64,000 nt of DNA from Azohydromonas aeria (GCF_009760915.1 NZ_VIDQ01000021.1:1-64000); one strand, 5' to 3'; counted from the stretch's first letter, positions 25,641 through 35,761 are shown. The notes: generated by a model not told the origin, from the sequence alone. Program-made: numbers and translations.

Positions 25641-27119
25641 TCATGCGGCACCAAAATCGATCAGCACGCTCTTGTGGCGCAGGTTGGCCTCGACCGCCTG
25701 GCGGCCCAGGTCCTTGCCGATACCGGATTGGTGGAAACCCCCGGTCGGGATCACGAAGTCGCTGGTGCGGCCGTAACGGTTGATCCACACCGTGCCCGCG
25801 GCGATGCCGCGCATTGCGCGCAGCGCACGTCCGATGTCGGCCGTATGTACGCCCGCGGCCAGGCCATAGCGCTCGTGCGCGGCCAACGCCAGGCCCTCCT
25901 CTTCGTCGTTGAAGGTTTGCAGCGTCAGCACGGGGCCGAAAATCTCCTGCACGACGGCAGGGTTAGTGGCGTCCACACTTTCCAGCAGGGTTGGCCGGTA
26001 GAAGGCGCCACCGGGGCCGTCCTCATAGAGCCCGCCTCCGCAGCGCAGCTGTGCGCCGGCCTCGCGGGCAGCCTGCACGATCTCGTGGATTCTTTGCGCC
26101 TGCCGCACCGAGATGATGGGCGACAGCGTTGCCGTGTCGTCCCAGGTGGCGCCCGGCCGGTGCGCCTTGAAGCGCTCGGTGATTCGCTCGGCGAGCTCGT
26201 CGGCGATGCCGCGCTGCACGATGAGCCGCGACCCGGCGACGCAGACCTGCCCCGCATTGCCCGTGATGGCGCCCGCGATGATGCTGGCGAGCTTGTCGAG
26301 ATCCGGGGCGTCGTTGAAGACCAGCTGTGGGCTCTTGCCGCCGAGCTCCAGCGTGGCGGGCTTCGGGCCGTGCAGCGCGCAGCTCGCCATGATCGCGGCG
26401 CCCGTGCCTGTCGATCCCGTGAACGTCATTTTCGAGATCAGCGGGTGCCGGGTGATCGCCTCTCCCGTGGTGGCCCCGTCGCCATGCACGATGTTGAAGA
26501 TGCCGGGCGGCACGCCGGCCTCGACGGCAAGCTCGGCCAGGCGCATGACGGAATAGGGCGTCAGCTCCGAGGGCTTGAGCACAACGGCATTGCCCGCTGC
26601 CAGCGCAGCACCGACCTTCCACGACGCCATCACCAGCGGGAAGTTCCAGGGCGTGATGGCACCCACGACGCCGTAAGGCTCGGTGACGACCAGGCCCAGG
26701 TGATCCTGCCGCGTCGCGGCGACTTCGCCACCGAGCTTGTCGCAGTACTCGGCAAAGAAGCGCAGCCCCTCGGCAGTGAACGGCACATCCCAGGCGATCG
26801 CCTCGCGCAGCGGGCGCGTGGAGCACACGGCCTCCAGCGGCGCCAGCTGCGCCACGTCGGCTTCCACCAGGTCCGCCCAGCGGCGCAGGACACGGGCGCG
26901 CTCTCGCGGCGCGCGGCGCGCCCAGTCGCTGCGCCGCCAGGCGGCGTGGGCGTCCTGCACCGCCGCGTCGACGGTGGCGGCGTCCGCTGCAGGCAAGCCT
27001 GCATGCGCGCGCCCATCCGAGGGCCGGTGCACGGTGAGCGCATCGGCCTGCGGTACGAGGCGGCCGCCAATGAAGTGGCCGCGGGGCGTCTGGATTGCTT
27101 CAGGTTTGAATGTGCGCAT
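25641..27119 (-). CDS. aldehyde dehydrogenase family protein, first gene of the minus-strand operon
   Basis: 492 residues. Cofactor segment ITPWNFPLVMASWKVGAALAAGN, FTGSTGTGAAI, catalytic glutamate in LELGGKSPQ and nucleophile cysteine in GNAGQVCVAGSR. Resembles gamma-aminobutyraldehyde/betaine-aldehyde-type dehydrogenases (PuuC-like) that act after amine oxidation. Start 27119; the ribosome site is weak. It is divergent from the GNAT gene with a 209-bp shared promoter region. Confidence 0.9.
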   Translation of the reverse strand: MRTFKPEAIQTPRGHFIGGRLVPQADALTVHRPSDGRAHAGLPAADAATVDAAVQDAHAAWRRSDWARRAPRERARVLRRWADLVEADVAQLAPLEAVCSTRPLREAIAWDVPFTAEGLRFFAEYCDKLGGEVAATRQDHLGLVVTEPYGVVGAITPWNFPLVMASWKVGAALAAGNAVVLKPSELTPYSVMRLAELAVEAGVPPGIFNIVHGDGATTGEAITRHPLISKMTFTGSTGTGAAIMASCALHGPKPATLELGGKSPQLVFNDAPDLDKLASIIAGAITGNAGQVCVAGSRLIVQRGIADELAERITERFKAHRPGATWDDTATLSPIISVRQAQRIHEIVQAAREAGAQLRCGGGLYEDGPGGAFYRPTLLESVDATNPAVVQEIFGPVLTLQTFNDEEEGLALAAHERYGLAAGVHTADIGRALRAMRGIAAGTVWINRYGRTSDFVIPTGGFHQSGIGKDLGRQAVEANLRHKSVLIDFGAA

Positions 27120-27328
27120 CTCGCTAATACCGTCATGGATTCGCGAGGCATGGTAGGCGCCGGACCGCGGCATATGTGCCCGTTCCGGGGCCCGGCACTG
27201 CAGCGAAATCGCGAAGCCGGGGCGCCGGAAAGCGCTTCATTTCGATTTGCGCGAAGGTCCGTTTCGCCCCGACACGACAACCCCATATGCGACCAAGATA
27301 TGCGGGTCCTAACAAGGAGAACGAACCC

Positions 27329-28195
27329 ATGAGTGACAGCCCTGTAGTGGCATCCGACGGCGTGACGCTGCGTCCGATGACCTTGTCTGACCTTGGTGTG
27401 GGGCATGCGCTGACCACCGAGTTGCGCTGGCCGCACCGCAACACCGATTGGGAGCTGGCCTTTCGCCATGGCGAGGGCCTGGTGGCCGAGCGCGACGGCG
27501 CGATCGTCGGCACGGGAATGCGTTTCCGCTGGGGACCGCGCCACGCGACGATCGGATTCGTGATCGTGTCGCCCGCCTGTCAGGGGCGCCGCATCGGCCA
27601 CCGCCTGATGACCGCGCTGCTCGACGGGCTCGAAGACCACACCGTGCTGCTGCACGCCACCGCCGACGGGCGGGGCCTGTATGAGCGGCTGGGCTTCGTG
27701 CGCGCCGGAGAGATTCGCCAGCACCAGGGCGTTGCGCTGCCGTCGCCGCCGATCGCACTGGAGCCGGGCTGGCGTTTGCGTCCAGCAAGCCAGAGCGACC
27801 TCATGACGCTCGCGGCCCTCGACGCGCAGGCGCGCGGCATGCCGCGCGATGCCTTGATCGAGGAGCTGTTCGCGCAGTCCGAAGCCACCGTGGTGCTCGA
27901 CCACGAGGGCGCTGCATGCGGCTTTGCGATGCTGCGGCGCACCGGTCGCGGCCATTCGGTCGGGCCCGTGGCCGCACCCGACGAGGTCGGCGCCAAGGCG
28001 CTCATCGGCTACTTGTCGGGGCTGAATGCCGGCCGCTTCACGCGCATCGACATCGATTTCGACACGGGCCTGGCCGAGTGGCTGGAGAGCATCGGCCTGC
28101 TGCGCGTCGATGCACCGACCACAATGGTTCGGGGCGCTCCGCTGGCCGTGGACACGCCGCGCCTGTATGCCCTCGCCGCGCAGGCGCTCGGCTGA
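27329..28195 (+). CDS. GNAT-family acetyltransferase with two GNAT-like halves
   Basis: 288 residues. The N-terminal half is a standard GNAT fold with the acetyl-CoA loop in PACQGRRIGHRLM (R/Q-x-x-G-x-G/A pattern) and LYERLGF; the C-terminal half (LRPASQSDLMTLAALDAQ onward) resembles the GNAT-like extension domain of tandem acetyltransferases. AAGGAG precedes the ATG at 27329. A paralogue is at 47458-48330, also next to a PuuB-like gene, so its substrate is probably an amine or amino acid of the same pathway. Confidence 0.88.
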   Translation: MSDSPVVASDGVTLRPMTLSDLGVGHALTTELRWPHRNTDWELAFRHGEGLVAERDGAIVGTGMRFRWGPRHATIGFVIVSPACQGRRIGHRLMTALLDGLEDHTVLLHATADGRGLYERLGFVRAGEIRQHQGVALPSPPIALEPGWRLRPASQSDLMTLAALDAQARGMPRDALIEELFAQSEATVVLDHEGAACGFAMLRRTGRGHSVGPVAAPDEVGAKALIGYLSGLNAGRFTRIDIDFDTGLAEWLESIGLLRVDAPTTMVRGAPLAVDTPRLYALAAQALG

Positions 28196-28350
28196 CCCTC
28201 GATGACTCGCCAAAGATGCGCCGCACGATCTGCCAAGGCCGGGTGCGACAACAGCAGCAAGTCATTGTGCACACATGCAAAGCGGCACCACCGCCTCCGT
28301 TCACTGTCGTAACCTGACAGCTACTCAACGACTGCCGGATACCGATCGCC

Positions 28351-29748
28351 ATGACTCCGTCCCGCTCCGATACCGACGCGCTGCTTGCCCTGGACCGCAA
28401 TCACCTCGTCCACCCTGTCTCCGCCTGGCGGTTGCATGAGCAACGGGGCCCCCTGGTCCTCACCGAGGCTCGCGGCGCCAGGCTGGTCGATGCCGCTGGG
28501 CACGAGCTGCTCGATGGTTTCGCGGGCCTGTGGTGCGTGAACGTCGGCTACGGCCAGGAAAGCGTGGTGCGCGCCGCCACCGAGCAGCTGCGCCTGCTGC
28601 CCTACGCGACCGGGTATTTCGACTTCGCGAGCGCGCCTGCGATCCGCCTGGCCGCCAAGCTCGCCGAGATCACGCCCGCTTCCCTGACGCGCGCCTACCT
28701 CACGCTGGGCGGCTCCGAAGCGGTCGATGCCGCGGTCCGCTTCATCGTCCAGTACTGGAACGCCGTCGGCCGCCCGTCGAAGAAGCACTTCATTTCCCTG
28801 GAGCGCGGCTACCACGGCTCGTCGTCTACGGGCGCCGGGCTGACCGCGCTGCCCGTGTTCCACCGCGGCTTCGACCTGCCGCTGGCGACGCAGCACTACA
28901 TCCCCTCGCCCAACCCGTATCGCCATCCGCAGGGGGGCGATGCGCAGGCCTTGATCGCCTCCTCGGTGGCGGCATTGCGCGCGAAGGTTGCGGAGCTCGG
29001 CGCGGAGAACGTTGCCGCCTTCTTCTGCGAGCCCATTCAGGGCTCCGGCGGCGTGATCGTGCCGCCTGTGGGCTGGCTCAAGGCCATGCGCGAGGCGGCG
29101 CGCGAGCTCGACATCCTGTTCGTCGTCGACGAGGTGATCACGGGCTTTGGCCGTACCGGCACGATGTTCGCCTGCGAAGCCGAAGGCGTCGAACCCGACC
29201 TGATGACGCTGGCCAAGGGCCTTACCTCGGGCTACGTGCCCATGGGCGCCACCATGCTGTCCGAGAAGGTCTATGCGGGCATCGCGGATGGTGCGCCTGC
29301 CGGCGCGCCGGTCGGACACGGCGCCACGTACTCGGGCCATCCGGTAGGCGCCGCGGTTGCGCTCGAAGTGCTGCGTCTCTACACCGAAGGCGGCGTGCTC
29401 GCCAACGCGCAACGCGTGGCCCCGCACTTCGCCGCCGCCCTGGACTCGCTGCGCGCTCATCCGCTCGTGGGTGACGCACGCTGCCGCGGTCTGCTCGGCG
29501 CGCTGGAGCTGGTGAGCGACAAGGCGACCAAGCGCGGCTTCGACCCCGCGCTGGGCCTGCCCGATCGCCTGTTCGCCGCGGCCTACCGGCATGGCGTGGT
29601 GTTCCGCTGCTTCGGCGACGGCATCCTCGGCTTCGCGCCGGCACTGACCTTCACCGAGAGCGACGTCGCCGAGCTGTTCGAGCGCGTGAAGAAGGTGCTG
29701 GACGAAGCACTCGGTTGGCCCGATGTGCGGGCGGCACTGGCGGCATAA
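28351..29748 (+). CDS. class III aminotransferase (omega-amino acid/aspartate family)
   Basis: 465-residue PLP enzyme. TLGGSEAVDAAVRF, PLP-phosphate site FFCEPIQGSGG, cofactor aspartate in VVDEVITGFGRTG (Asp260) and Schiff-base lysine in TLAKGLTSG (Lys289). Members move an omega-amino group from beta-alanine, putrescine or GABA-like amines to pyruvate or 2-oxoglutarate and produce semialdehydes, which the neighbouring aldehyde dehydrogenases can use. Followed 34 bp later by its presumed Lrp regulator. Confidence 0.92.
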   Translation: MTPSRSDTDALLALDRNHLVHPVSAWRLHEQRGPLVLTEARGARLVDAAGHELLDGFAGLWCVNVGYGQESVVRAATEQLRLLPYATGYFDFASAPAIRLAAKLAEITPASLTRAYLTLGGSEAVDAAVRFIVQYWNAVGRPSKKHFISLERGYHGSSSTGAGLTALPVFHRGFDLPLATQHYIPSPNPYRHPQGGDAQALIASSVAALRAKVAELGAENVAAFFCEPIQGSGGVIVPPVGWLKAMREAARELDILFVVDEVITGFGRTGTMFACEAEGVEPDLMTLAKGLTSGYVPMGATMLSEKVYAGIADGAPAGAPVGHGATYSGHPVGAAVALEVLRLYTEGGVLANAQRVAPHFAAALDSLRAHPLVGDARCRGLLGALELVSDKATKRGFDPALGLPDRLFAAAYRHGVVFRCFGDGILGFAPALTFTESDVAELFERVKKVLDEALGWPDVRAALAA

Positions 29749-29782
29749 GAATCCTGCGATCCCGTCACTGCCGGACACCGCC

Positions 29783-30277
29783 ATGCCCGAAGCCCTGAAA
29801 CTCGATCGCCTCGATCTGCGGATCCTGGCGCAGCTGCAGAAGAATGGCCGGATCACGAACGTCGACTTGGCCGACGCGGTGGGGCTCTCGCCCAGCCCCT
29901 GCCTGATTCGCGTCAAGCGGCTCGAGCAGGCCGGCTTCATCGCCGGCTACGGCGCGCATCTGCGGCTGGAGAAACTCGGCGATGCGCTGACGGTGTTCAC
30001 CGAGGTGTCGCTGACCGACCACCATCGCGAGGATTTTATCCGCTTCGAGGCGGCCATTCGCGAAATCGACGAGATTCTCGAATGCCACTTGGTCAGCGGC
30101 GGCTACGATTATCTATTGCGCTTCATCACGCGGGGCGTCAACCATTACCAGGAAATCATTGAGGGCCTGCTCGATCGCAATATCGGCATTGAAAAGTATT
30201 TCAGCTATATCGTGATCAAGTCACCCTTCGTCAAGACGCACTGCCCCATCGAGAAGCTGTTTCCCCAGGAGCGGTAA
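29783..30277 (+). CDS. Lrp/AsnC-family regulator 1
   Basis: 164 residues. N-terminal helix-turn-helix (LDLRILAQLQKNGRITNVDLADAVGLSPSPCLIRVKRLEQAGF) and C-terminal RAM ligand domain with the HLVSGGYDYLLRF segment. Such regulators commonly sense an amino acid and control its catabolism. It follows the aminotransferase gene and its stop codon is directly followed by the start of the ferredoxin-like subunit gene. A second copy, 42698-43207, is arranged the same way after another aminotransferase. Confidence 0.93.
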   Translation: MPEALKLDRLDLRILAQLQKNGRITNVDLADAVGLSPSPCLIRVKRLEQAGFIAGYGAHLRLEKLGDALTVFTEVSLTDHHREDFIRFEAAIREIDEILECHLVSGGYDYLLRFITRGVNHYQEIIEGLLDRNIGIEKYFSYIVIKSPFVKTHCPIEKLFPQER

Positions 30278-30622
30278 TTGAATTCCCGTTTCATCCGCCT
30301 CGCCGAGCGTGACCGGGCGCCGGTCGAGCTCCGCATAGACGGCCGCAGCGCACGCGCGCTGGCCGGCGACACCCTGCTGGTGGCGCTGCTCACGAACGGC
30401 ATTCGCCTGCGCGACAGCGAGTTCGATGGCGCGGCACGGGCCGGCTTTTGCCTGATGGGGGCCTGCCAGGACTGCTGGGTCTGGGGCGAGGACGGCACGC
30501 GCCTGCGTGCCTGCTCCACCCCTGTGCAGCCCGACATGGCAGTGCTGACGCGACCGCCGGCGAGCTACTGGGCGCCCACGCCGGACCTGCAGGTGCACTT
30601 GGCCAGAGAGGTCGCCCCATGA
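30278..30622 (+). CDS. (2Fe-2S) subunit of an amino acid/opine dehydrogenase, HcnA-like
   Basis: 114-residue ferredoxin-fold protein with cluster-ligand cysteines in GFCLMGACQDC and RACSTP. Similar small subunits belong to glycine oxidase (HcnA), opine oxidases and D-hydroxyproline dehydrogenase. The TTG start at 30278 directly follows the Lrp stop codon and has CAGGAG 9 nt upstream. Its end overlaps the next gene by 4 bp (ATGA). Confidence 0.88.
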   Translation: MNSRFIRLAERDRAPVELRIDGRSARALAGDTLLVALLTNGIRLRDSEFDGAARAGFCLMGACQDCWVWGEDGTRLRACSTPVQPDMAVLTRPPASYWAPTPDLQVHLAREVAP

Positions 30623-32007
30623 GCCTGCCGCGCGTGGTGGTGGTCGGCGCCGGGCCGGCCGGCGTCAGGGCCGCACAGGCCCTTGTCGACTGCGGCCTGC
30701 ATCCGGTGCTCGTGGACGAAGGAATGCAGGACGGCGGACAGATCTACCGCCGCCAGCCCGAGGGCTTCACGCGGCCGTACGCCAAGCTCTACGGCAGCGA
30801 GGCGCCAAAGGCCCTGGCGCTGCACCAGACCTTTGCGGCACTGCGCGAACGCATCGACTACTTCGGTGCAACGCTGGCCTGGAACGTGACCGCGGGCGAG
30901 CTGCACGTGGCACGCGAAGGCAAATCGCGCGTGTTGCCCTTCGATGCCCTGCTCGTCTGTGCAGGCGCCACCGACCGGTTGATGCCGGTACCGGGCTGGC
31001 AGCGTGCCGGTTGCTTCAGCCTGGGCGCGGCACAGATCGCGCTGAAGGCGCAGGCTTGTGCCATCGGCGCACGCACGGTGTTCCTGGGCAGCGGGCCGTT
31101 GCTGTATCTCGTCGCGTCCCAGTACCTGCAGGCCGGCGCACGGGTGGCCGCGGTGCTGGACACGTCCCCCGCCACGCCTTCGCTGGGCGCGCTGCGCGGG
31201 CTGCTGGCCCGTCCCAAGCTCGCCTGGCGCGGCCTCATGCTGCAGCGCGCGATCCGCCGCGCCGGCATCCCGCTGCTGCAAGGCGTCACGCCGCTGGCCA
31301 TCGACGGCGACAACGCGCACGGGGTGAGCGCCGTGCGCGTGCGCGATGCGCAGGGCCGAGAGCAGCGCTTCGAGACCGATGCAGTCGGGCTGGGCTGGCA
31401 TCTGCGCGCCGAAACCCAGCTCGCCGACCTGGCACGCTGCGAGTTCGTCTTCGAACCGGCCAGCCGCCAGTGGCTGCCACGCATCGATGCCGACGGACGC
31501 AGCAGTGTCCGCGGCGTGTACCTGGCCGGCGATGGCGCACGCATCCTGGGCGCCGATGGCGCCGAAGCCGCGGGCCGCCTGGCCGCGCTTGCTGCCCTGG
31601 CCGACCTCGGCCATGCCGAGGGCGCGCGCCGCTTTGCGGCCGAGGGGTCGGCGTTGCGCCACACGCTCATGCGCATGGACCGGTTTCGCGCCGGGCTCGT
31701 CGAGGCCTTCCCCTGGCCGCACGGCCAGGCCGCGGCGCTGCCGGATGACGCCGTCGTTTGCCGCTGCGAGTCCATCAGCGTCGGCGAGCTACGCGCCTGC
31801 GTGCGCGACAAGGGCGGGCGCGAGGTCAACCGCGTGAAGGCCTTCAGCCGCCTTGGCATGGGCCGCTGCCAGGGACGCTACTGCGGCCATGCCGGCGCGG
31901 AAGTCGTGGCCGCCGCGGCTGGCGTGTCGGTCGAATGGGTAGGCCGGCTGCGCTCCCAGGCGCCGGTCAAGCCGCTGCTGATGAACACTCCCGAGGCCAA
32001 GGCATGA
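30619..32007 (+). CDS. FAD/NAD-binding subunit with C-terminal BFD-like cluster domain, HcnB-like
   Basis: 462 residues. N-terminal FAD site PRVVVVGAGPAGVRAAQAL, an internal nucleotide site TVFLGSGPLLYLVASQYL, and a C-terminal Fer2_BFD-like region with CRCES and RCQGRYCGH cysteines. This is the large alpha subunit of opine oxidase/HcnB/D-hydroxyproline dehydrogenase complexes. The ATGA overlaps on both sides show tight coupling with the small and catalytic subunits. Confidence 0.9.
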   Translation: MSLPRVVVVGAGPAGVRAAQALVDCGLHPVLVDEGMQDGGQIYRRQPEGFTRPYAKLYGSEAPKALALHQTFAALRERIDYFGATLAWNVTAGELHVAREGKSRVLPFDALLVCAGATDRLMPVPGWQRAGCFSLGAAQIALKAQACAIGARTVFLGSGPLLYLVASQYLQAGARVAAVLDTSPATPSLGALRGLLARPKLAWRGLMLQRAIRRAGIPLLQGVTPLAIDGDNAHGVSAVRVRDAQGREQRFETDAVGLGWHLRAETQLADLARCEFVFEPASRQWLPRIDADGRSSVRGVYLAGDGARILGADGAEAAGRLAALAALADLGHAEGARRFAAEGSALRHTLMRMDRFRAGLVEAFPWPHGQAAALPDDAVVCRCESISVGELRACVRDKGGREVNRVKAFSRLGMGRCQGRYCGHAGAEVVAAAAGVSVEWVGRLRSQAPVKPLLMNTPEAKA

Positions 32008-33164
32008 ATGACTCACGGGTCTTGACGCGCAGCGACGTGCTGGTGCTTGGGGGCGGCTTGATGGGCACCACCGCCGCGTTCTTCCTGCGCACGCAGCACG
32101 GTCGCTCCGTGACGCTGCTCGAGCGCGAGCTGGTCGGCCGCCAGGCCAGCGGCACCAACTTCGGCAATGTGCGACGCCAGGGCCGCGACCTGGTCCAGAT
32201 TCCCCTGGCCAACCGGGCCCGCGCCGTCTGGGGCCGGGTCAGGGAGCTGCTCGGCGAGGATCTGGAGTTCGTGCCCTACGGCCATCTGCGCGTTTGCTAC
32301 ACGCACGAGCAGGCAGCGGTGCTCGAGCGCCATGCCCGGGACGTCAAGCCGCTGGGCCTGGACCTGGAGCTGTTCAGCGCCGAGCAGCTGCGTCGGCGCT
32401 GGGGCATCTTCTCCCCCGGCGTGGTGGCCGGCTCGCTGTCGGCCCGTGACGGGCATGCGAACCCGCGCATCGCGGGCCCTGCCTTCGCACGTGCGGCCCA
32501 GCGCGCCGGCGCACAGGTGATCGAGCACGCGGAAGTCGTGCACGTGGAGCGCGACGGCTCCGGCTTCACCGTCCACACCGCCGTGGGCGGCCGGTACCGG
32601 GCCGAGCAGCTGCTCGTTTGCTGCGGGGCCTGGTCCAACCGTATCGCGTCGCTCTTTGGCGAAGCGGTGCCGATGGAGGCCCGCGGGCCGCAGATGGGCG
32701 TCACCGAGCCGCTGCCCTACGCGGTCGCACCGTCCATCGGGGTGTCGACGCCGATTGAAACCGAGAGCCTGTATTTCCGCCAGATCCGGCGCGGCAACAT
32801 CGTCTTCGGCGGCGGCCTGAAAGGCCCGGCACTGGCCGACGAGATCTGTGCCTATGTCAAGCCGGACAACACGCTGCGCCAGCTGCGCGAGCTGCGCCGC
32901 CTGGTGCCGGCGTTCGCGAACGTGCAGCTGATCCGGGTCTGGAGCGGCATCGAGGGCTACACCGACGACTGGACGCCGGTCATGGGCCCCAGCGCGACGA
33001 CCCCGGGGGTGTGTTACGCCTTCGGCTTCAGCGGCGAGGGCTTCGCCATCAGCCCGGGCGTCGGCGAAGTGATGGCGGAGCTCATGGCCAGGGGCAGCAC
33101 ATCGACGCCCATCGACGCCTTCTCGGTTCAGCGCTTCGCGGCAAAGAAGCTGCAGGCGGCCTGA
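32004..33164 (+). CDS. FAD-dependent catalytic subunit, HcnC-like (DAO family)
   Basis: 386 residues. FAD motif SDVLVLGGGLMGTTAAFFLRTQHG, a SGTNFGNVRRQGRD segment and the C-terminal FGFSGEGFAISPGVGEVMAELM expected for DAO-family subunits of opine/glycine/hydroxyproline dehydrogenases. Third gene of a three-subunit enzyme (30278-33164) that would oxidise an N-substituted or D-amino acid and send electrons to the respiratory chain. Starts inside the previous stop codon (ATGA). Confidence 0.9.
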   Translation: MNDSRVLTRSDVLVLGGGLMGTTAAFFLRTQHGRSVTLLERELVGRQASGTNFGNVRRQGRDLVQIPLANRARAVWGRVRELLGEDLEFVPYGHLRVCYTHEQAAVLERHARDVKPLGLDLELFSAEQLRRRWGIFSPGVVAGSLSARDGHANPRIAGPAFARAAQRAGAQVIEHAEVVHVERDGSGFTVHTAVGGRYRAEQLLVCCGAWSNRIASLFGEAVPMEARGPQMGVTEPLPYAVAPSIGVSTPIETESLYFRQIRRGNIVFGGGLKGPALADEICAYVKPDNTLRQLRELRRLVPAFANVQLIRVWSGIEGYTDDWTPVMGPSATTPGVCYAFGFSGEGFAISPGVGEVMAELMARGSTSTPIDAFSVQRFAAKKLQAA

Positions 33165-33408
33165 TTTTTCACGCGGGCCACCAGGACCGAGGTACCGAGC
33201 AGCTTTTGACGCCAGGACGTGTTCCAGGCACGGCAGCGCTCGTCAGGCAGTTTGAAATGAATACCCCGAACCCGCTCGGCTGCGGTTGCCAAGGGCCGAA
33301 CGAGAAGTCACTTTCTGCTGAACTGATTCAGCCGAAAACCGGCATCGGCGAATTTCACCGGACAAATCTCCCGGACCCCGCTTAATTTCCTTCCCAGCGA
33401 ATCGACTC

Positions 33409-34713
33409 ATGAAAATTATTGTCTTGGGTGGTGGCGTCATTGGCGTCACCAGCGCCTACTATCTGGCGCGCGCCGGCGCCGAAGTCACCCTGGTGGATCG
33501 CCAGGGTGGCGCGGCCCTGGAAACCAGCTTCGCCAACGCCGGCCAGGTGTCGCCCGGCTACTCCACGCCCTGGGCGGCGCCGGGCATCCCGCTCAAGGCG
33601 CTGAAGTGGCTGTTCCAGCGCCATGCGCCGCTGGCCATCCGCCCGGACGGCAGCCTCTTCCAGTTGCGGTGGATGGTGGCCATGCTGCGCAACTGCAGCG
33701 CCGGCCGTTACGCCCTCAACAAGGAGCGGATGATGCGGGTGGCCGAGTACAGCCGCGACTGCCTGCGCGAGCTGCGTGCCGAGACCGGCCTGCAGTACGA
33801 GCAGCGCAGCGGGGGCACGCTGCAGGTGTTCCGCAGCCAGGCACAGCTTGATGCGGCACAGCGCGACATCGCGGTGCTGCAGGAGTGCGGCGTGCCCTAC
33901 GAGCTTCTCGATCGCGACGGCCTGGCCCGCGCGGAGCCGGCGCTGGCGCATGCCCGCGACCGCCTGGTGGGCGGGCTGCGGCTGCCCAACGACGAGACCG
34001 GCGATTGCCACCTCTTCACCACCGAGCTGGCGAAGCGGCTGCCCGCGATGGACGTGGCGCTGCGCTTCGGCACCGCGGTGCAGGCGCTGGAGCTGCGGCA
34101 CGGCCGCATCGCCGGCGTGCGGCTCGAAGGCGGCGAGCTGCTGCGTGCCGACCGCTACGTGCTGGCGTTCGGCAGCTACACGCGCGACTTACTGCAGCCG
34201 CTGGGGCTGGACATCCCGGTGTACCCGCTCAAGGGCTACTCGCTGACGGCGCCGCTGGTGGACGAGACGCGCGCGCCGGTGTCCACCGTGCTGGACGAGA
34301 CCTACAAGATCGCGCTGACCCGCTTCGACCAGCGCATCCGCATCGGCGGCATGGCAGAGCTGGGCGGCTTCGACCTGCGGCTCAACCCGCGCCGCCGTGC
34401 CACGCTGGCGCTGGTGACGCGCGACCTCTTCCCCGGCGGCGACCTGTCGCGCGCGGAGTTCTGGACCGGGCTGCGCCCCATGACGCCCGACGGGACGCCC
34501 ATCATCGGCGCCACGCCCTACCCGGAGCTGTTCCTCAACACCGGCCACGGCACGCTGGGCTGGACCATGGCTTGCGGCTCCGGCCGGCTGCTCGCCGACC
34601 TGGTGACGGGCCGGCGTCCGGAGATCCGTACCGATGGCCTGGCCATGGAGCGCTACCAGCACGCCGGCGCACGGTGGTCGCGTGCAGGCGCCACCGCCGG
34701 GGCTTCGGCATGA
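33409..34713 (+). CDS. dadA: D-amino acid dehydrogenase small subunit
   Basis: Oxidises D-amino acids to 2-oxoacids and ammonia at the inner membrane. 434 residues; FAD site [19 protein letters not shown] from residue 5, the DadA landmark [31 protein letters not shown], and [22 protein letters not shown] at the C-terminus. Lies 244 bp after the HcnC-like gene, so it may have its own promoter. Confidence 0.93.
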   Translation: MKIIVLGGGVIGVTSAYYLARAGAEVTLVDRQGGAALETSFANAGQVSPGYSTPWAAPGIPLKALKWLFQRHAPLAIRPDGSLFQLRWMVAMLRNCSAGRYALNKERMMRVAEYSRDCLRELRAETGLQYEQRSGGTLQVFRSQAQLDAAQRDIAVLQECGVPYELLDRDGLARAEPALAHARDRLVGGLRLPNDETGDCHLFTTELAKRLPAMDVALRFGTAVQALELRHGRIAGVRLEGGELLRADRYVLAFGSYTRDLLQPLGLDIPVYPLKGYSLTAPLVDETRAPVSTVLDETYKIALTRFDQRIRIGGMAELGGFDLRLNPRRRATLALVTRDLFPGGDLSRAEFWTGLRPMTPDGTPIIGATPYPELFLNTGHGTLGWTMACGSGRLLADLVTGRRPEIRTDGLAMERYQHAGARWSRAGATAGASA

Positions 34714-34999
34714 CGCGCCCTTCGGAAGCCCACATCGAAAATGTCAGTTGCGTAGGCACCCACACACGTGGAGCTGAACGCCATGGGCTACGCCGAGGGC
34801 TGCCCGCGCACCGTGCCCACCGGTACGCCGGTGACCGTGCAGGGGGACCCGGCTTGCGCGCCCGCGGCCCGGGCAGCAGATCATTCCGCAAAGCGCGAGA
34901 GCTCGACAGATAACGTTGCCGCCAGGCGCGAAAGCCGCGGATGCTTCTGCCAGACTGCGCCTAAGCTGGCTGCTTCTTCAACGGCAATCGGAGGTTTTC

Positions 35000-35761
35000 A
35001 TGAACGATACGAGCAGCGTGTTCGAACCACAGTCGACGGCGGGCATCCGTTCATTCAGGGATCTGCGCCGCTTCGCGCAGGAGATCACGGGCTTCCGGCC
35101 GAACTACTTGCCTGCCCAAGGGGATGCCTTCCAGGTGCAGCGGCGCAGCCTCTTCAAAGCTGAAGAAGCCGTGGACGTCGGCGCCATCGATCTGCCCCGG
35201 GGGCAGGGCCGCGTGGATGAGACGGCTGCGGACGAGTTCATCATCGTTTTCGACGGTGCGGTGAGCCTGACGCAGGACAGCGGACCGGTCGAGATGCTGG
35301 CGGGCAACAGCGCCGTCATCCCTCGCGGAGCCAGCTTCTCCTGGCGCACCGACGGCCCCACCACGCTGATCTACCTGCGGCACAAGAGCAAGCCTGCAGA
35401 TGCGACAGCGGTGGTGCGGATCGACGAATCGGCGACGCTGCAGCCTTCGGGCACACCGCCGGTGGAACTGCTGATCGGCGCGACGCCTGCCTGCAGGAAC
35501 TATACGGACTACCGCTCTGCCGATGGCGAGCTCACGTGCGGCACCTGGGATTCGACGCCGTACCGCCGCAAGGCCATGCTGTTCGGCCACTGCGAGCTCA
35601 TGCACTTGCTTGAGGGTGCGGTGACGCTGGAAGACGAGGCCGGCAACAGGCGCACCTTCATGAAGGGCGACATCCTCGTCGTGGAGCAGGGAGCGCGTTG
35701 CAGCTGGGACAGCTTCCAGCAGGTGAAGAAGGTCTACGCCACCTTCCGGCCCGCCCCCTGA
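35000..35761 (+). CDS. two-domain cupin protein
   Basis: 253-residue cytoplasmic protein with two cupin beta-barrels: the first around EFIIVFDGAVSLTQDSG...AVIPRGASFSW, the second around GHCELMHLLEGAVTLEDEAG...DILVVEQGARCSW. The second resembles EutQ/DUF861 cupins of amino acid catabolic clusters. Metal-binding residues are incomplete in the first domain. A strong GGAGG precedes the ATG. No function can be assigned; it is followed 62 bp later by an amidohydrolase. Confidence 0.8.
   Translation: MNDTSSVFEPQSTAGIRSFRDLRRFAQEITGFRPNYLPAQGDAFQVQRRSLFKAEEAVDVGAIDLPRGQGRVDETAADEFIIVFDGAVSLTQDSGPVEMLAGNSAVIPRGASFSWRTDGPTTLIYLRHKSKPADATAVVRIDESATLQPSGTPPVELLIGATPACRNYTDYRSADGELTCGTWDSTPYRRKAMLFGHCELMHLLEGAVTLEDEAGNRRTFMKGDILVVEQGARCSWDSFQQVKKVYATFRPAP

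Noticed and set aside
30278-33164. Hydrogen cyanide synthase genes (hcnABC)
   Set aside because: The subunits look HcnABC-like, but neighbours (Lrp, DadA, amidohydrolase, aminotransferases) indicate amino acid or opine catabolism. Without a phylogeny I do not use the hcn symbols.
34710-34999. Frame overlapping the dadA stop codon (ATGA at 34710) as an extra gene
   Set aside because: The product is arginine-rich without any recognisable motif or ribosome site, and the codon pattern does not look coding. Left as non-coding spacer.
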